A DNA stretch of 21,844 nucleotides from a virus: positions 1-21,844 of the IMG/VR virus record IMGVR_UViG_3300047548_000369. One strand, 5' to 3'. This document shows positions 12,462 through 18,417 of this stretch, piece after piece (the first letter of the stretch is position 1; the number at the start of each line of letters is the position of its first letter). The notes under the pieces are model-generated. The model saw only the letters and a list, made by a program, of their open reading frames with translations, was not told where the DNA came from and did not search any database. A program made the translations under genes and the position numbers.

Positions 12462-12934
12462 AGTTGAAAACCACATACAGCCTGATGGATGAATTGCTGG
12501 CATCCAAAGATCAGCCTCTTTCAGAGGAAAAGATCAAGCATCAACTGTCGATGATGCAAAATGGGATGAATGCGTTGGAGAAATCACCAAACCCCACCGA
12601 ACGTGACTGGGAGGTGGTCAGCGATGCCGTGAATATGCTCGAAACGATGGTGGAACTTGGAGCCTGTGAGGATGGCTCTGGACTGTTGCAAGACGCAATC
12701 GAGGCCATGGCATTGGCAGGGCAAAGACACACACAGCATGGCGTGATTCGCCTCGATGCCAAGGGCATTGTTACCCTGCGTGCAGTTCTGGAAGATTACG
12801 CCATGGTCATCCAGGCGATGTCGGCCAGATCGATGATCCATTGCCACCGAGTCACCGAAAAGAAGATGCACGACATCATCAAAGGCAAGGCAAGGCCGCA
12901 AGATGTTGTTGTAAAAAAGACACGCAAAAACTAG
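12458..12934 (+). CDS. Phage protein, function unknown
   Basis: This is a 158-residue, almost wholly helical protein with no signal, membrane segment or metal site. It starts MKLKTTYSLMDELLASKDQP and has long helices (KHQLSMMQNGMNALEK, RAVLEDYAMVIQAMSARSM) and a basic end (KKTRKN). I do not recognise it. The helical content and methionine-rich faces suggest a partner-binding protein. The start is fixed by the ATGA overlap with the HNH-like gene. It ends the second coupled block; the next gene has its own promoter candidate and leader. Confidence 0.62.
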   Translation: MKLKTTYSLMDELLASKDQPLSEEKIKHQLSMMQNGMNALEKSPNPTERDWEVVSDAVNMLETMVELGACEDGSGLLQDAIEAMALAGQRHTQHGVIRLDAKGIVTLRAVLEDYAMVIQAMSARSMIHCHRVTEKKMHDIIKGKARPQDVVVKKTRKN

Positions 12935-12951
12935 GGTTTGTCCTGGGTTGC

Positions 12952-12978
12952 TTGATGTTGTGTTATTTCGTGTAGAAT
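12952..12978 (+). promoter_or_regulatory. Candidate promoter before 13012
   Basis: TAGAAT at 12973-12978 is close to the sigma-70 -10 consensus. It is preceded by an AT-rich run and TTGATG at 12952-12957, a fair -35 match at a short spacing of 15 bases. The 77-base gap after 12934 holds nothing else. GGAG at 13000-13003 gives a typical leader of about 25 bases before ATG 13012. Confidence 0.4.
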
Positions 12979-13011
12979 ATCAAACATCAGCAACCAAACG
13001 GAGAAAACGAC

Positions 13012-13224
13012 ATGAACCAAATTTATACAAGCAATGGCAGCCTGATCGTTGAACATGTCATCTGGTCTGGTGTCCATAAGGCAATCAAACATGCGGATGG
13101 CAAAGTTGAAATTTTTTATCGAACAAACGATGAACAGAAATTTCGTAAAACAGGCTGGGGAAAGCGTGCAGCCCGTGACTTTGAAAGTTTCCTTGCAAAA
13201 GTAAAAGCCCAATTAGCAGCCTAA
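13012..13224 (+). CDS. Small basic phage protein, function unknown
   Basis: This is a 70-residue, strongly basic protein: N-terminal beta-like stretch (QIYTSNGSLIVEHVIWSG), a second strand pair (GKVEIFYRTND) and a helix with KTGWGKRAARDFESFLAKVKAQL. The composition suits DNA binding, but no family is recognised. GGAG 8 bases upstream of ATG 13012 and a separate promoter candidate indicate independent expression. A 6-base-stem hairpin follows the stop. Confidence 0.65.
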   Translation: MNQIYTSNGSLIVEHVIWSGVHKAIKHADGKVEIFYRTNDEQKFRKTGWGKRAARDFESFLAKVKAQLAA

Positions 13225-13234
13225 TCACCAACCA

Positions 13235-13249
13235 GGGGCCACTGGCCCC
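13235..13249 (+). other. Short GC-rich hairpin GGGGCC-ACT-GGCCCC
   Basis: A perfect 6-base stem with a 3-base loop lies 11 bases after the stop at 13224. No T-tract follows on either strand, so it is not a standard terminator. It may stabilise the upstream mRNA end or pause transcription before the MazG group. Confidence 0.5.
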
Positions 13250-13275
13250 ATCACTTAACCAACGAAAGAAACGAA

Positions 13276-13458
13276 ATGAAACCCTCACACACACAGACCC
13301 CTCGCACATTGGCTGATTGCACCTTTCAGCAGGGATATACAAGCATTTACCCAATGGCTCACAGAGAGCCAGCCTGGGAGAAATTTGCAGGTGTTGCCCT
13401 GGCAACATTTATCGGAATTGGCTTGGCAGCCCTGTTGGTGGCATGGTGGTCATCATGA
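13276..13458 (+). CDS. Small membrane protein
   Basis: This is a 60-residue protein. Residues 1-35 are soluble; the C-terminal FAGVALATFIGIGLAALLVAW (about 38-58) is one transmembrane helix, ending WSS. The topology is probably N-in or a tail anchor. The leader AACGAAAGAAACGAA has a weak ribosome site but resembles the leaders of 4537, 11123 and 13012. Its stop overlaps the MazG gene as ATGA. Function unknown. Confidence 0.65.
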   Translation: MKPSHTQTPRTLADCTFQQGYTSIYPMAHREPAWEKFAGVALATFIGIGLAALLVAWWSS

Positions 13459-13757
13459 GTTATGCAGATGTCCAGATGAAGATCATTCAATGGTCTGAGG
13501 CACGCAAGATCATCCCAAACAGCACGCCACAGGTTCAACTGCTCAAGGCAGTCGAGGAATTGGGAGAACTGGCCGCCGCAACTATGCGAGGCAATCGCCC
13601 AGGCATGGAGGATTCAGTCGGTGATGTGATGGTCTGCCTAGTCAACTATTGCGCCCTTTCAGACATCGATCTGGTCCAGTGCATGAAAAATGCCTATGAC
13701 GAAATCAAAGATCGAAAAGGTACGATGTCGCCAAATGGCATTTTCATCAAAGAGTGA
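13455..13757 (+). CDS. MazG-like nucleotide pyrophosphohydrolase
   Basis: This is a 100-residue protein of the all-alpha NTP pyrophosphohydrolase group. LLKAVEELGELAAATMRG (29-46) holds the E34-E35-x2-E38 metal site, and EDSVGDVMVCLVNY (52-65) holds the second acidic site D53...D57. Such enzymes cut NTPs or dNTPs, or the alarmone (p)ppGpp, to the monophosphate. Phage copies may remove modified nucleotides or damp starvation signalling. The start at 13455 is fixed by the ATGA overlap; a longer in-frame start at 13317 lies in the membrane gene. It is expressed near the end of the early operon. Confidence 0.85.
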   Translation: MSYADVQMKIIQWSEARKIIPNSTPQVQLLKAVEELGELAAATMRGNRPGMEDSVGDVMVCLVNYCALSDIDLVQCMKNAYDEIKDRKGTMSPNGIFIKE

Positions 13758-13759
13758 CC

Positions 13760-13897
13760 ATGTTCAAATTCTGCAATAAATGCGAACGTGACAGGCTCAC
13801 TGATGGAGGCGTGCAGACTAGTTCCAGCCGTTGGCTTTGTGCCAGGTGCTGGGTCGCATTCATGCAAAAAAAAAACCAGGGCATAAAGCCCTGGTGA
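13760..13897 (+). CDS. 45-residue zinc-ribbon protein ending inside a terminator
   Basis: ATG 13760 lies 2 bases after the MazG stop. The protein has C5-x2-C8 and C27-x2-C30 with a basic end. This is again a four-cysteine ribbon, matching the set at 6659-7486. The last codons (QKKNQGIKPW, stop at 13895-13897) are made of the A10 run and the CCAGGGC/GCCCTGG stem that terminate the opposing late operon. So the DNA carries both a coding end and a terminator. It is the last rightward gene. Confidence 0.62.
   Translation: MFKFCNKCERDRLTDGGVQTSSSRWLCARCWVAFMQKKNQGIKPW
13866..13894 (-). terminator. Leftward rho-independent terminator of the late unit
   Basis: The stem CCAGGGC (13876-13882) and GCCCTGG (13888-13894) pairs perfectly with a 5-base loop. 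On the - strand it is followed by ten T (13875-13866). This ends leftward transcription coming from the endolysin gene, whose stop is 51 bases upstream. Rightward, GCCCTGG is followed by TGAATT, with no T-tract. Confidence 0.85.
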
Positions 13898-13905
13898 ATT
13901 CCCAA

Positions 13906-13934
13906 CTGGAGTTACTGCATAGCAGCAATTCCAG
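13906..13934. other. Second hairpin between the converging units
   Basis: CTGGAGTTACTGC (13906-13918) and GCAGCAATTCCAG (13922-13934) pair at 12 of 13 positions in a + strand RNA (counting one G-U; A-C is the mismatch), with an ATA loop. It has no T-tract. It sits next to the terminator stem and could act with it as a double barrier or protect the mRNA ends. Confidence 0.6.
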
Positions 13935-13944
13935 CATACATCAA

Positions 13945-14451
13945 TCAAGACAGAAAAAGTGCTTTTTCAGCCTCGCGTCTTTTGACAAGACCAGGCAGCA
14001 CTCGACCTCCACCTTTTGTCCATTGCATGAATGCCTCGGCTGCACCTTCCCAGTCGCCTCTGTTTGACTTCATGCGAATAGTTGACCTTTGCAAATTTCC
14101 TAGACCAGCATTAAAGGCAAAGCTGACCAAAGCGTCAAAGCGGCCTTGATGCCCAGCACAGCCGGGAATAAGTCGTAAAACACCAGATTCAAAAATTGCG
14201 ATGTCAGACGCGAACAATTCTTCAATCTCTGATTTGCTCCAAACACGGGCATCTCCTTCTCTCAATGGCATTTCCTTGCGAATCATTGGTGCTGATTTTC
14301 CTTCCACACGCACCATTGGCAGCCTTATCTGTTCTTGATACAGCACATGGCCATATCCAATGGTCCAAATGTGTGCTGGGCATAAATAAGGTTTACTCAT
14401 GCACCCCTCGAATCGGTGCATTAGATCTGCGCCAATTTTAGAGAGCCTCAT
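13945..14451 (-). CDS. Endolysin, GH24 lysozyme with E-C-T triad
   Basis: This is a 168-residue muramidase of the T4/P1/P21 lysozyme family that cleaves peptidoglycan. E15 (RFEG), C24 (YLCPAH) and T30 (WTIGYGH) give E-x8-C-x5-T. The position of Cys is Asp in T4 but Cys in P1 Lyz. FAFNAGLGNLQRSTI (111-125) and LPGLVKRREAEKALF (152-166) complete the family pattern. About 35 extra residues (36-70) follow the active-site hairpin. There is no signal or anchor segment, so release needs a holin. The start at 14451 is chosen for the ATGA overlap with the holin gene; a longer start at 14481 overlaps more. Confidence 0.88.
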   Translation of the reverse strand: MRLSKIGADLMHRFEGCMSKPYLCPAHIWTIGYGHVLYQEQIRLPMVRVEGKSAPMIRKEMPLREGDARVWSKSEIEELFASDIAIFESGVLRLIPGCAGHQGRFDALVSFAFNAGLGNLQRSTIRMKSNRGDWEGAAEAFMQWTKGGGRVLPGLVKRREAEKALFLS

Positions 14452-14972
14452 TTCTTGTTCCAATTGCGAGAGCCAAACCAAAAACCAATGATTCCGCCAA
14501 GGATTGCCATTTCATCAGGGCTGAAGATGATGTCCGCATACCGCAGCACATCATCCATGCTGTTAATCAGGCCAGGATTGCTCCAAAGGTAAAAACAAAG
14601 AAACGCATTGATGGCCACCAGTTCAGCGACAAAAATGTAAGTCACTGTTGGTCTGACAGTGCCAACGTAATTCACAACCCAGGTCGATGCCTTGGCCAAT
14701 ACAGCCTTGTCGTGTTCTTGCGCACCCTTAACCATCCCTGCTTCAGCTTCGGCCATCTGCGCCTGAGTCTGCATTGCCACCTGTTCGGTGCGGATTTCCT
14801 CAACCCGAGCCTGGGCAGCAAAGCCTGCTGCGGCCAGTGCAAGTTCACGCTCAGTCTGGACTTGTGCCAGCCGTAATTCATGGGCTTGGTCTGCTTTGTT
14901 TTGGAAGTATTCCAGCAGCTTGGGCAGACCAGAGATCAGCAGACCTCCAAGAGTTGAGAACAGTGAAAGCAT
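14448..14972 (-). CDS. Holin, 3-TM (gene-transfer-agent type)
   Basis: This is a 174-residue protein. It has an amphipathic N-terminus (MLSLFSTLGGLLISGLP), a long charged coiled coil (about 20-95, rich in Gln, Glu, Ala) and membrane segments around 100-130 (VNYVGTVRPTVTYIFVAELVAINAFLCFYL) and 155-168 (MAILGGIIGFWFGSRNW). The final G-F-W-F-G-S-R is the hallmark of the holin-of-3TMs family. It forms holes in the inner membrane at the lysis time and lets the adjacent endolysin through. AAGAGG precedes the start; it shares TAATG with the upstream gene and ATGA with the endolysin. Confidence 0.82.
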   Translation of the reverse strand: MLSLFSTLGGLLISGLPKLLEYFQNKADQAHELRLAQVQTERELALAAAGFAAQARVEEIRTEQVAMQTQAQMAEAEAGMVKGAQEHDKAVLAKASTWVVNYVGTVRPTVTYIFVAELVAINAFLCFYLWSNPGLINSMDDVLRYADIIFSPDEMAILGGIIGFWFGSRNWNKK

Positions 14973-15589
14973 TATTGGCCTCTTTTGGTTAGCATGGCGC
15001 TGGCGATCTCCAGCATGAAACGAACTTGATCGATGTTTTCTGGCTGCTCAGTCCAGCCGACAGTGATCTGGCCAACAAACCTGTGGCTGTCTGGTGGCAC
15101 ACTGATTCTGCAAGTGTACGAAACACCTTTTTCTAAATACCACAACCCGACCTCTGACTGGGCATATCGATATTCCCCGCATGGTACTTCGTTGGTCATC
15201 AATTTAACGACATCAGCATTGTTTGATGGGTTTTGACTGAAAAGACCAACGTCAATGTCCTCGATAGTTTTGTCGCGGCCATCTTTTGTATAGGCTTTGT
15301 AAAGGACTCGGCTGTTAAAAAGTGGATTGACTTTGAAAACAGCCACCACTGTTGCGCCAGTCTTTTTCAGCAACATCGAACTGGCATCATCGGCCCTTGC
15401 TGTATTGATCTCTGGCAGTTTTTTGGATTCTTTATATGCATCCCTCATGAACTCTTGGTTTTGCCAGAGAAAATAACCAACAAAAGCCACGATTCCCATC
15501 ACCAGGATTGCAAACAACTTGAAAGGACTGTCCACATAGGCCAGCACCTTATCCAGCGTTGTGTTGCCACTGGCTTTGTCTTTGCTCAT
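14972..15589 (-). CDS. Membrane-anchored protein of the lysis cassette
   Basis: This is a 205-residue protein. Residues 1-20 are cytoplasmic-like; FKLFAILVMGIVAFVGYFLW (about 23-42) is one membrane helix; the remainder is a soluble, probably periplasmic, domain with two cysteines (CGEY, TCRI) that could form a disulphide. No lipobox or known fold is recognised. It lies between the holin gene and a second anchored protein, both sharing start/stop overlaps with it, so it is a candidate lysis regulator (antiholin) or functional replacement for spanins. That role is inferred from position only. Confidence 0.65.
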   Translation of the reverse strand: MSKDKASGNTTLDKVLAYVDSPFKLFAILVMGIVAFVGYFLWQNQEFMRDAYKESKKLPEINTARADDASSMLLKKTGATVVAVFKVNPLFNSRVLYKAYTKDGRDKTIEDIDVGLFSQNPSNNADVVKLMTNEVPCGEYRYAQSEVGLWYLEKGVSYTCRISVPPDSHRFVGQITVGWTEQPENIDQVRFMLEIASAMLTKRGQ

Positions 15590-16035
15590 TTTTTGATGTA
15601 CGTCACATAAATATATGCGCCGTAAATTAGCAGGGCTGCAAGAATGATTGTTGCCAGGCCAATCACCAGATATTCAATCAGCCTTTCCATCTTGGCTTTG
15701 CGAATCCTGATGGCTTTGATCGCCGCCTCCTTCTCTTCCCTGCGCCTGCGTGCTGCTGCTGCTTGGAACTTTTGCCAATCAGCCCACATGCCAGGTCTGC
15801 CTGCATAAACCATGCGTTCGCGCAATTCCTCTTCTTGCTGCCTGAATTGCTCGAGCGCCATGAACTCTTCAAGATCTGAGCCTCCGCCTTTTTTGGTTAC
15901 AGCTTCTTGAATCTTGGCCTTGTTGTCAAAGTAATCAAAGACCTTTGAGCCAAGAGCCGACAATTCCTTGCCATTCGCCAAAGCACCTTTTATTACAGCA
16001 AAGGCCGCATTAGCAGCAGCAATTTCGGCAAGCAT
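15586..16035 (-). CDS. Coiled-coil, tail-anchored membrane protein
   Basis: This is a 149-residue protein. The N-terminal MLAEIAAANAAFAVIKGALANGKEL, the middle LEEFMALEQFRQQEEELRERMVYAGRPGMWADWQKFQ and the following Arg-rich helix match a protein I know from many freshwater and marine phages, without known function. The C-terminus is one membrane helix (IGLATIILAALLIYGAYIYV) with a KK end, giving an N-in tail anchor. GGAG lies 7 bases upstream. It is in the lysis cassette; a role in timing or as an inner-membrane adaptor is possible. Confidence 0.7.
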   Translation of the reverse strand: MLAEIAAANAAFAVIKGALANGKELSALGSKVFDYFDNKAKIQEAVTKKGGGSDLEEFMALEQFRQQEEELRERMVYAGRPGMWADWQKFQAAAARRRREEKEAAIKAIRIRKAKMERLIEYLVIGLATIILAALLIYGAYIYVTYIKK

Positions 16036-16134
16036 CTAAAGACTCCAAAACAAGGGCACTATTATGCTTGTGCACCAAACGACAAACCCAACAAGAATGG
16101 CCGCAGCGATGAACGATACGGCCCAATCCTTCAT
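16036..16134 (-). CDS. 32-residue membrane microprotein
   Basis: The frame from ATG 16134 to TAG 16036-16038 encodes MKDWAVSFIAAAILVGFVVW followed by CTSIIVPLFWSL, one long membrane helix with a short charged N-terminus. It fills the gap between two genes exactly: 2 bases after the stop of the XhlA-like gene, and its stop abuts the next ATG. The ribosome site is weak (GGA). Tight packing and composition support it as a real small gene of the lysis cassette. Confidence 0.6.
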   Translation of the reverse strand: MKDWAVSFIAAAILVGFVVWCTSIIVPLFWSL

Positions 16135-16136
16135 GG

Positions 16137-16343
16137 TTAGAGTCCAAGCAGTTTTTTTACAAAATCGGCGGCCACACCTGGTCCCAATAGAACAGCAGCG
16201 ATCACTGCATAAAGCAGATATTCAATCTTGGCCATTCGCTTAGAGCCTGATTCAAAAGACTTTTGAATCCCCTCATACCGATGAGCGCAAACCTGTTCGT
16301 GTGTTGTCAATCTGGCCTCTGTTGCGTCAATCTGCTCCGACAT
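16137..16343 (-). CDS. XhlA-like small lysis membrane protein
   Basis: This is a 68-residue protein. A charged N-terminal helix (MSEQIDATEARLTTHEQVCAHR) is followed by a linker and a C-terminal membrane helix (YLLYAVIAAVLLGPGVAADF) with a short basic end. This layout matches the haemolysin XhlA-type or antiholin-like small proteins of phage lysis cassettes. GGAG is 7 bases upstream of ATG. It likely associates with the membrane and tunes the holin. The exact family assignment is tentative. Confidence 0.65.
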   Translation of the reverse strand: MSEQIDATEARLTTHEQVCAHRYEGIQKSFESGSKRMAKIEYLLYAVIAAVLLGPGVAADFVKKLLGL

Positions 16344-16347
16344 CGTT

Positions 16348-16710
16348 TCACTCCATTGCGGCCAGTTGGTTTTGAAGATCGGCGATCTGCGCTGTCAGTG
16401 CATCTTTTTGAGCCTGAATTTGTGCGGCCTGTTCAGCCGCAATCGCATCGATCTGCTCTTGCGTCATCGGCACCACAGCGCGGCTCGAAACAACGCGCTT
16501 GTTCTCGGCATCGATGGTCAGGGTTTCCTCGCCGTACACTTCATGCTCGCCCAAGGGTGCAGAAGCATCGTGCTCGGGCCACCACGCACAGTCGGACACG
16601 CCCAATGCGGGATCAGTCCACGACAGGTCGGCAAGTGAATCAACATGAAGCCCCAGCAAGAAAACTGGGATCGACTCGCGGGTTGCTGTTTGGTTTTGGA
16701 TTTTGATCAT
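16348..16710 (-). CDS. Tail-associated protein with coiled-coil C-terminus
   Basis: This is a 120-residue protein. Residues 1-70 are beta-like with many Trp (LSWTDPALGVSDCAWWPEHD) and TLTIDAENKRVV. Residues 82-120 are a coiled coil (TQEQIDAIAAEQAAQIQAQK then ALTAQIADLQNQLAAME). Proteins of this layout often follow phage tail fibre genes as assembly factors or fibre-base parts, which fits its place directly after the glycine-rich adhesin gene. No sure family is recognised. The ribosome site is weak. Confidence 0.6.
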   Translation of the reverse strand: MIKIQNQTATRESIPVFLLGLHVDSLADLSWTDPALGVSDCAWWPEHDASAPLGEHEVYGEETLTIDAENKRVVSSRAVVPMTQEQIDAIAAEQAAQIQAQKDALTAQIADLQNQLAAME

Positions 16711-16719
16711 CTTGTGCTT

Positions 16720-17568
16720 TCAATAAAACCATTCGATTACCAGCAGTCCGCTGCCGCCGCCGCCTTGACCGAATACATCGTTACTTTCTGCACCACTTCC
16801 GCCGCCGCCGCCAGCTCCGCCGCTTTTTGTATTTCCTGATCCTGCTGAAGCGGTCACATGGGCAGATGCCGACGATGCGCCAAATGGGTAATTCGTCAGA
16901 TCAGTGGATTCAGTCATGAGCGATGTGACTACAGCATTAGCAGAAACCACACTACCTGCGATTGCCCCAGCACCACCACCACCAGTGGCTGCGCCCTCTG
17001 TGGTGTTTACTGTTCTGCCAAGACCACCACTGCCGCCGCCGCATCCCCAACCACTGCCATCAAAAACGCCGGGTTGACCGCCATTCCCACCAGCGCCATT
17101 GGGACCAGCAGCACCGCCGCCCAAATAAATTGATGAAGAGAAATTTATCCCGTTGCCGCCCTTGAAGTTGTAATCACCACCAGAGCCTTGGCCACCTTGT
17201 CCAGCGCCAAGTCCACCCAAAGTGCCTCCTTGACCGACCAAGTAGTAGCCTGGAAAACTTGCCACCGCACTGCCTCCGTTTCCAGCGCCCTGACTAACAG
17301 AACGCCATTGGACGGGAGAAGCCCTGACAATCTTAGTTGCAGCACATCCGCCGCCGCCTCCTCCAGTTGACGAGGTTCCAAGTGCTCCGCAAAGACCTCC
17401 TGCACCGATTGCTGCGACCCGCATAAAACGTGCATTTGCAGGTGGCAGAACTACGCTTGGAGTAACAATATCAGTAAGCGCCCTGAAATAGGTTGATGTT
17501 TCTGCCTGCACCAATCGAGGCTTGGCCAGTGGGCTCCCCAAAGGGTTGCCAAGTGCTAGTACCGACAT
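16720..17568 (-). CDS. Glycine-rich tail adhesin
   Basis: This is a 282-residue protein. The first 60 residues look like an attachment domain ending in ANARFMRVAAIGAGG. About 65-275 is a Gly/Ser/Ala-rich domain with many GGGG and GxGGxG runs, and the end is GGGGSGLLVIEWFY. This end (G-L-[LV]-V-I-E-W/Y) and the glycine framework match phage receptor-binding adhesins built on polyglycine helices, as in the tail tip of some coliphages. It is probably the host-range protein. Such genes often recombine. It is separated from the upstream gene by 2 bases and has no clear ribosome site, so it probably depends on coupling. Confidence 0.75.
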   Translation of the reverse strand: MSVLALGNPLGSPLAKPRLVQAETSTYFRALTDIVTPSVVLPPANARFMRVAAIGAGGLCGALGTSSTGGGGGGCAATKIVRASPVQWRSVSQGAGNGGSAVASFPGYYLVGQGGTLGGLGAGQGGQGSGGDYNFKGGNGINFSSSIYLGGGAAGPNGAGGNGGQPGVFDGSGWGCGGGSGGLGRTVNTTEGAATGGGGAGAIAGSVVSANAVVTSLMTESTDLTNYPFGASSASAHVTASAGSGNTKSGGAGGGGGSGAESNDVFGQGGGGSGLLVIEWFY

Positions 17569-17570
17569 AA

Positions 17571-17981
17571 TCAGAAATTCGTGAATTCGGCTTTGAACAC
17601 GATGCCGCCAGCCAGCGCCACTTGGGAGCCGACATACAGGCGATCACCAGCCTCAAGACGCAATGGTGCAGATTCACTGTAAGCAGGGAACACCGTCTCG
17701 GGAATCGCAGTGGTGACCGCCACCGTGTGAGCAGCCATCAACTCGCTGTCGATCAGGCGTTGTGTTGTGCCGCCATCTTTGCTGATGAACAGCACCAAGG
17801 ACGATGCTGTAACCGTAGCGCGAGGGATCGCAGTCAGGCGCGTCACGATCGCGCCATCAGCGCCAGCGGTTGCCAGCAGCACTGTGTTGGCTGGCGTGTC
17901 GGTCATTGTCGCAACGCCAGTCACAACTGCTGTAGCTGTCTTTGGAGTTTGTGCAAATGGAGCCGTGAAAGTATTGGCCAT
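17571..17981 (-). CDS. Small virion/tail protein
   Basis: This is a 136-residue, beta-rich protein. FAQTPKTATAVVTG, LLATAGADGAIVTRLTAIPRAT, LVLFISKDGGTTQRLIDSEL and LRLEAGDRLYVGSQVAL form regular strands, a jelly-roll or decoration-type layout. I have seen this sequence type in tail-end regions of phages of Burkholderiales. It is probably a trimeric structural protein of the tail or fibre. AAAGGA lies 8 bases upstream of ATG. Confidence 0.68.
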   Translation of the reverse strand: MANTFTAPFAQTPKTATAVVTGVATMTDTPANTVLLATAGADGAIVTRLTAIPRATVTASSLVLFISKDGGTTQRLIDSELMAAHTVAVTTAIPETVFPAYSESAPLRLEAGDRLYVGSQVALAGGIVFKAEFTNF

Positions 17982-17993
17982 GATGTGAGTCCT

Positions 17994-18404
17994 TTAAAAA
18001 GAAAGAGAAATGGCCTGCACCTGCGCAAGCACGATGGGGTCTTCAAATGGAGGGCTGCTGGACTTCAACTCAGTCCAGTTTGCGCCCTCGACCGGGGTGA
18101 CGCCGAGGTTGATGGTCTTGGCGATCCATATCTTGCCACCATTGCTGACAGATTGTCCGACTTGATATGTTGTGCCAGCGGCATAGTTGCCTTTGTAGTT
18201 TGCAGCACCAACAGCCGCCGTTGCTGCGGCTTCCGCTGTGGCGGCATCGGCGGCAGCAGAAACGGCGTCTGCGTTGACATTCACCGCCAAGGCATTGGCC
18301 TCGGTCGCGAATGCGGGCAATGCGCCGAGGAATGCGTCACCTCGCGCGGAGAAGTTCGTTGGGTCGTCGCGACTCGGCGGCGTGGGCAATGGTGTGATGG
18401 CCAT
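17994..18404 (-). CDS. Tail protein with carbohydrate-binding-like repeat
   Basis: This is a 136-residue protein. The N-terminal part is common to many phage tail proteins (PPSRDDPTNFSARGDAFLGALPAFATEANALA), followed by an Ala-rich helix or coiled coil. The C-terminal YKGNYAAGTTYQVGQSVSNG then IWIAKTINLGVTPVEGANW has the spacing of carbohydrate-binding module 5/12-like domains. It probably contacts the cell surface or links the adhesin to the tail tip. AGAGGA lies 8 bases before the start. Confidence 0.72.
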   Translation of the reverse strand: MAITPLPTPPSRDDPTNFSARGDAFLGALPAFATEANALAVNVNADAVSAAADAATAEAAATAAVGAANYKGNYAAGTTYQVGQSVSNGGKIWIAKTINLGVTPVEGANWTELKSSSPPFEDPIVLAQVQAISLSF

Positions 18405-18417
18405 TTGGGGCGTCCTC

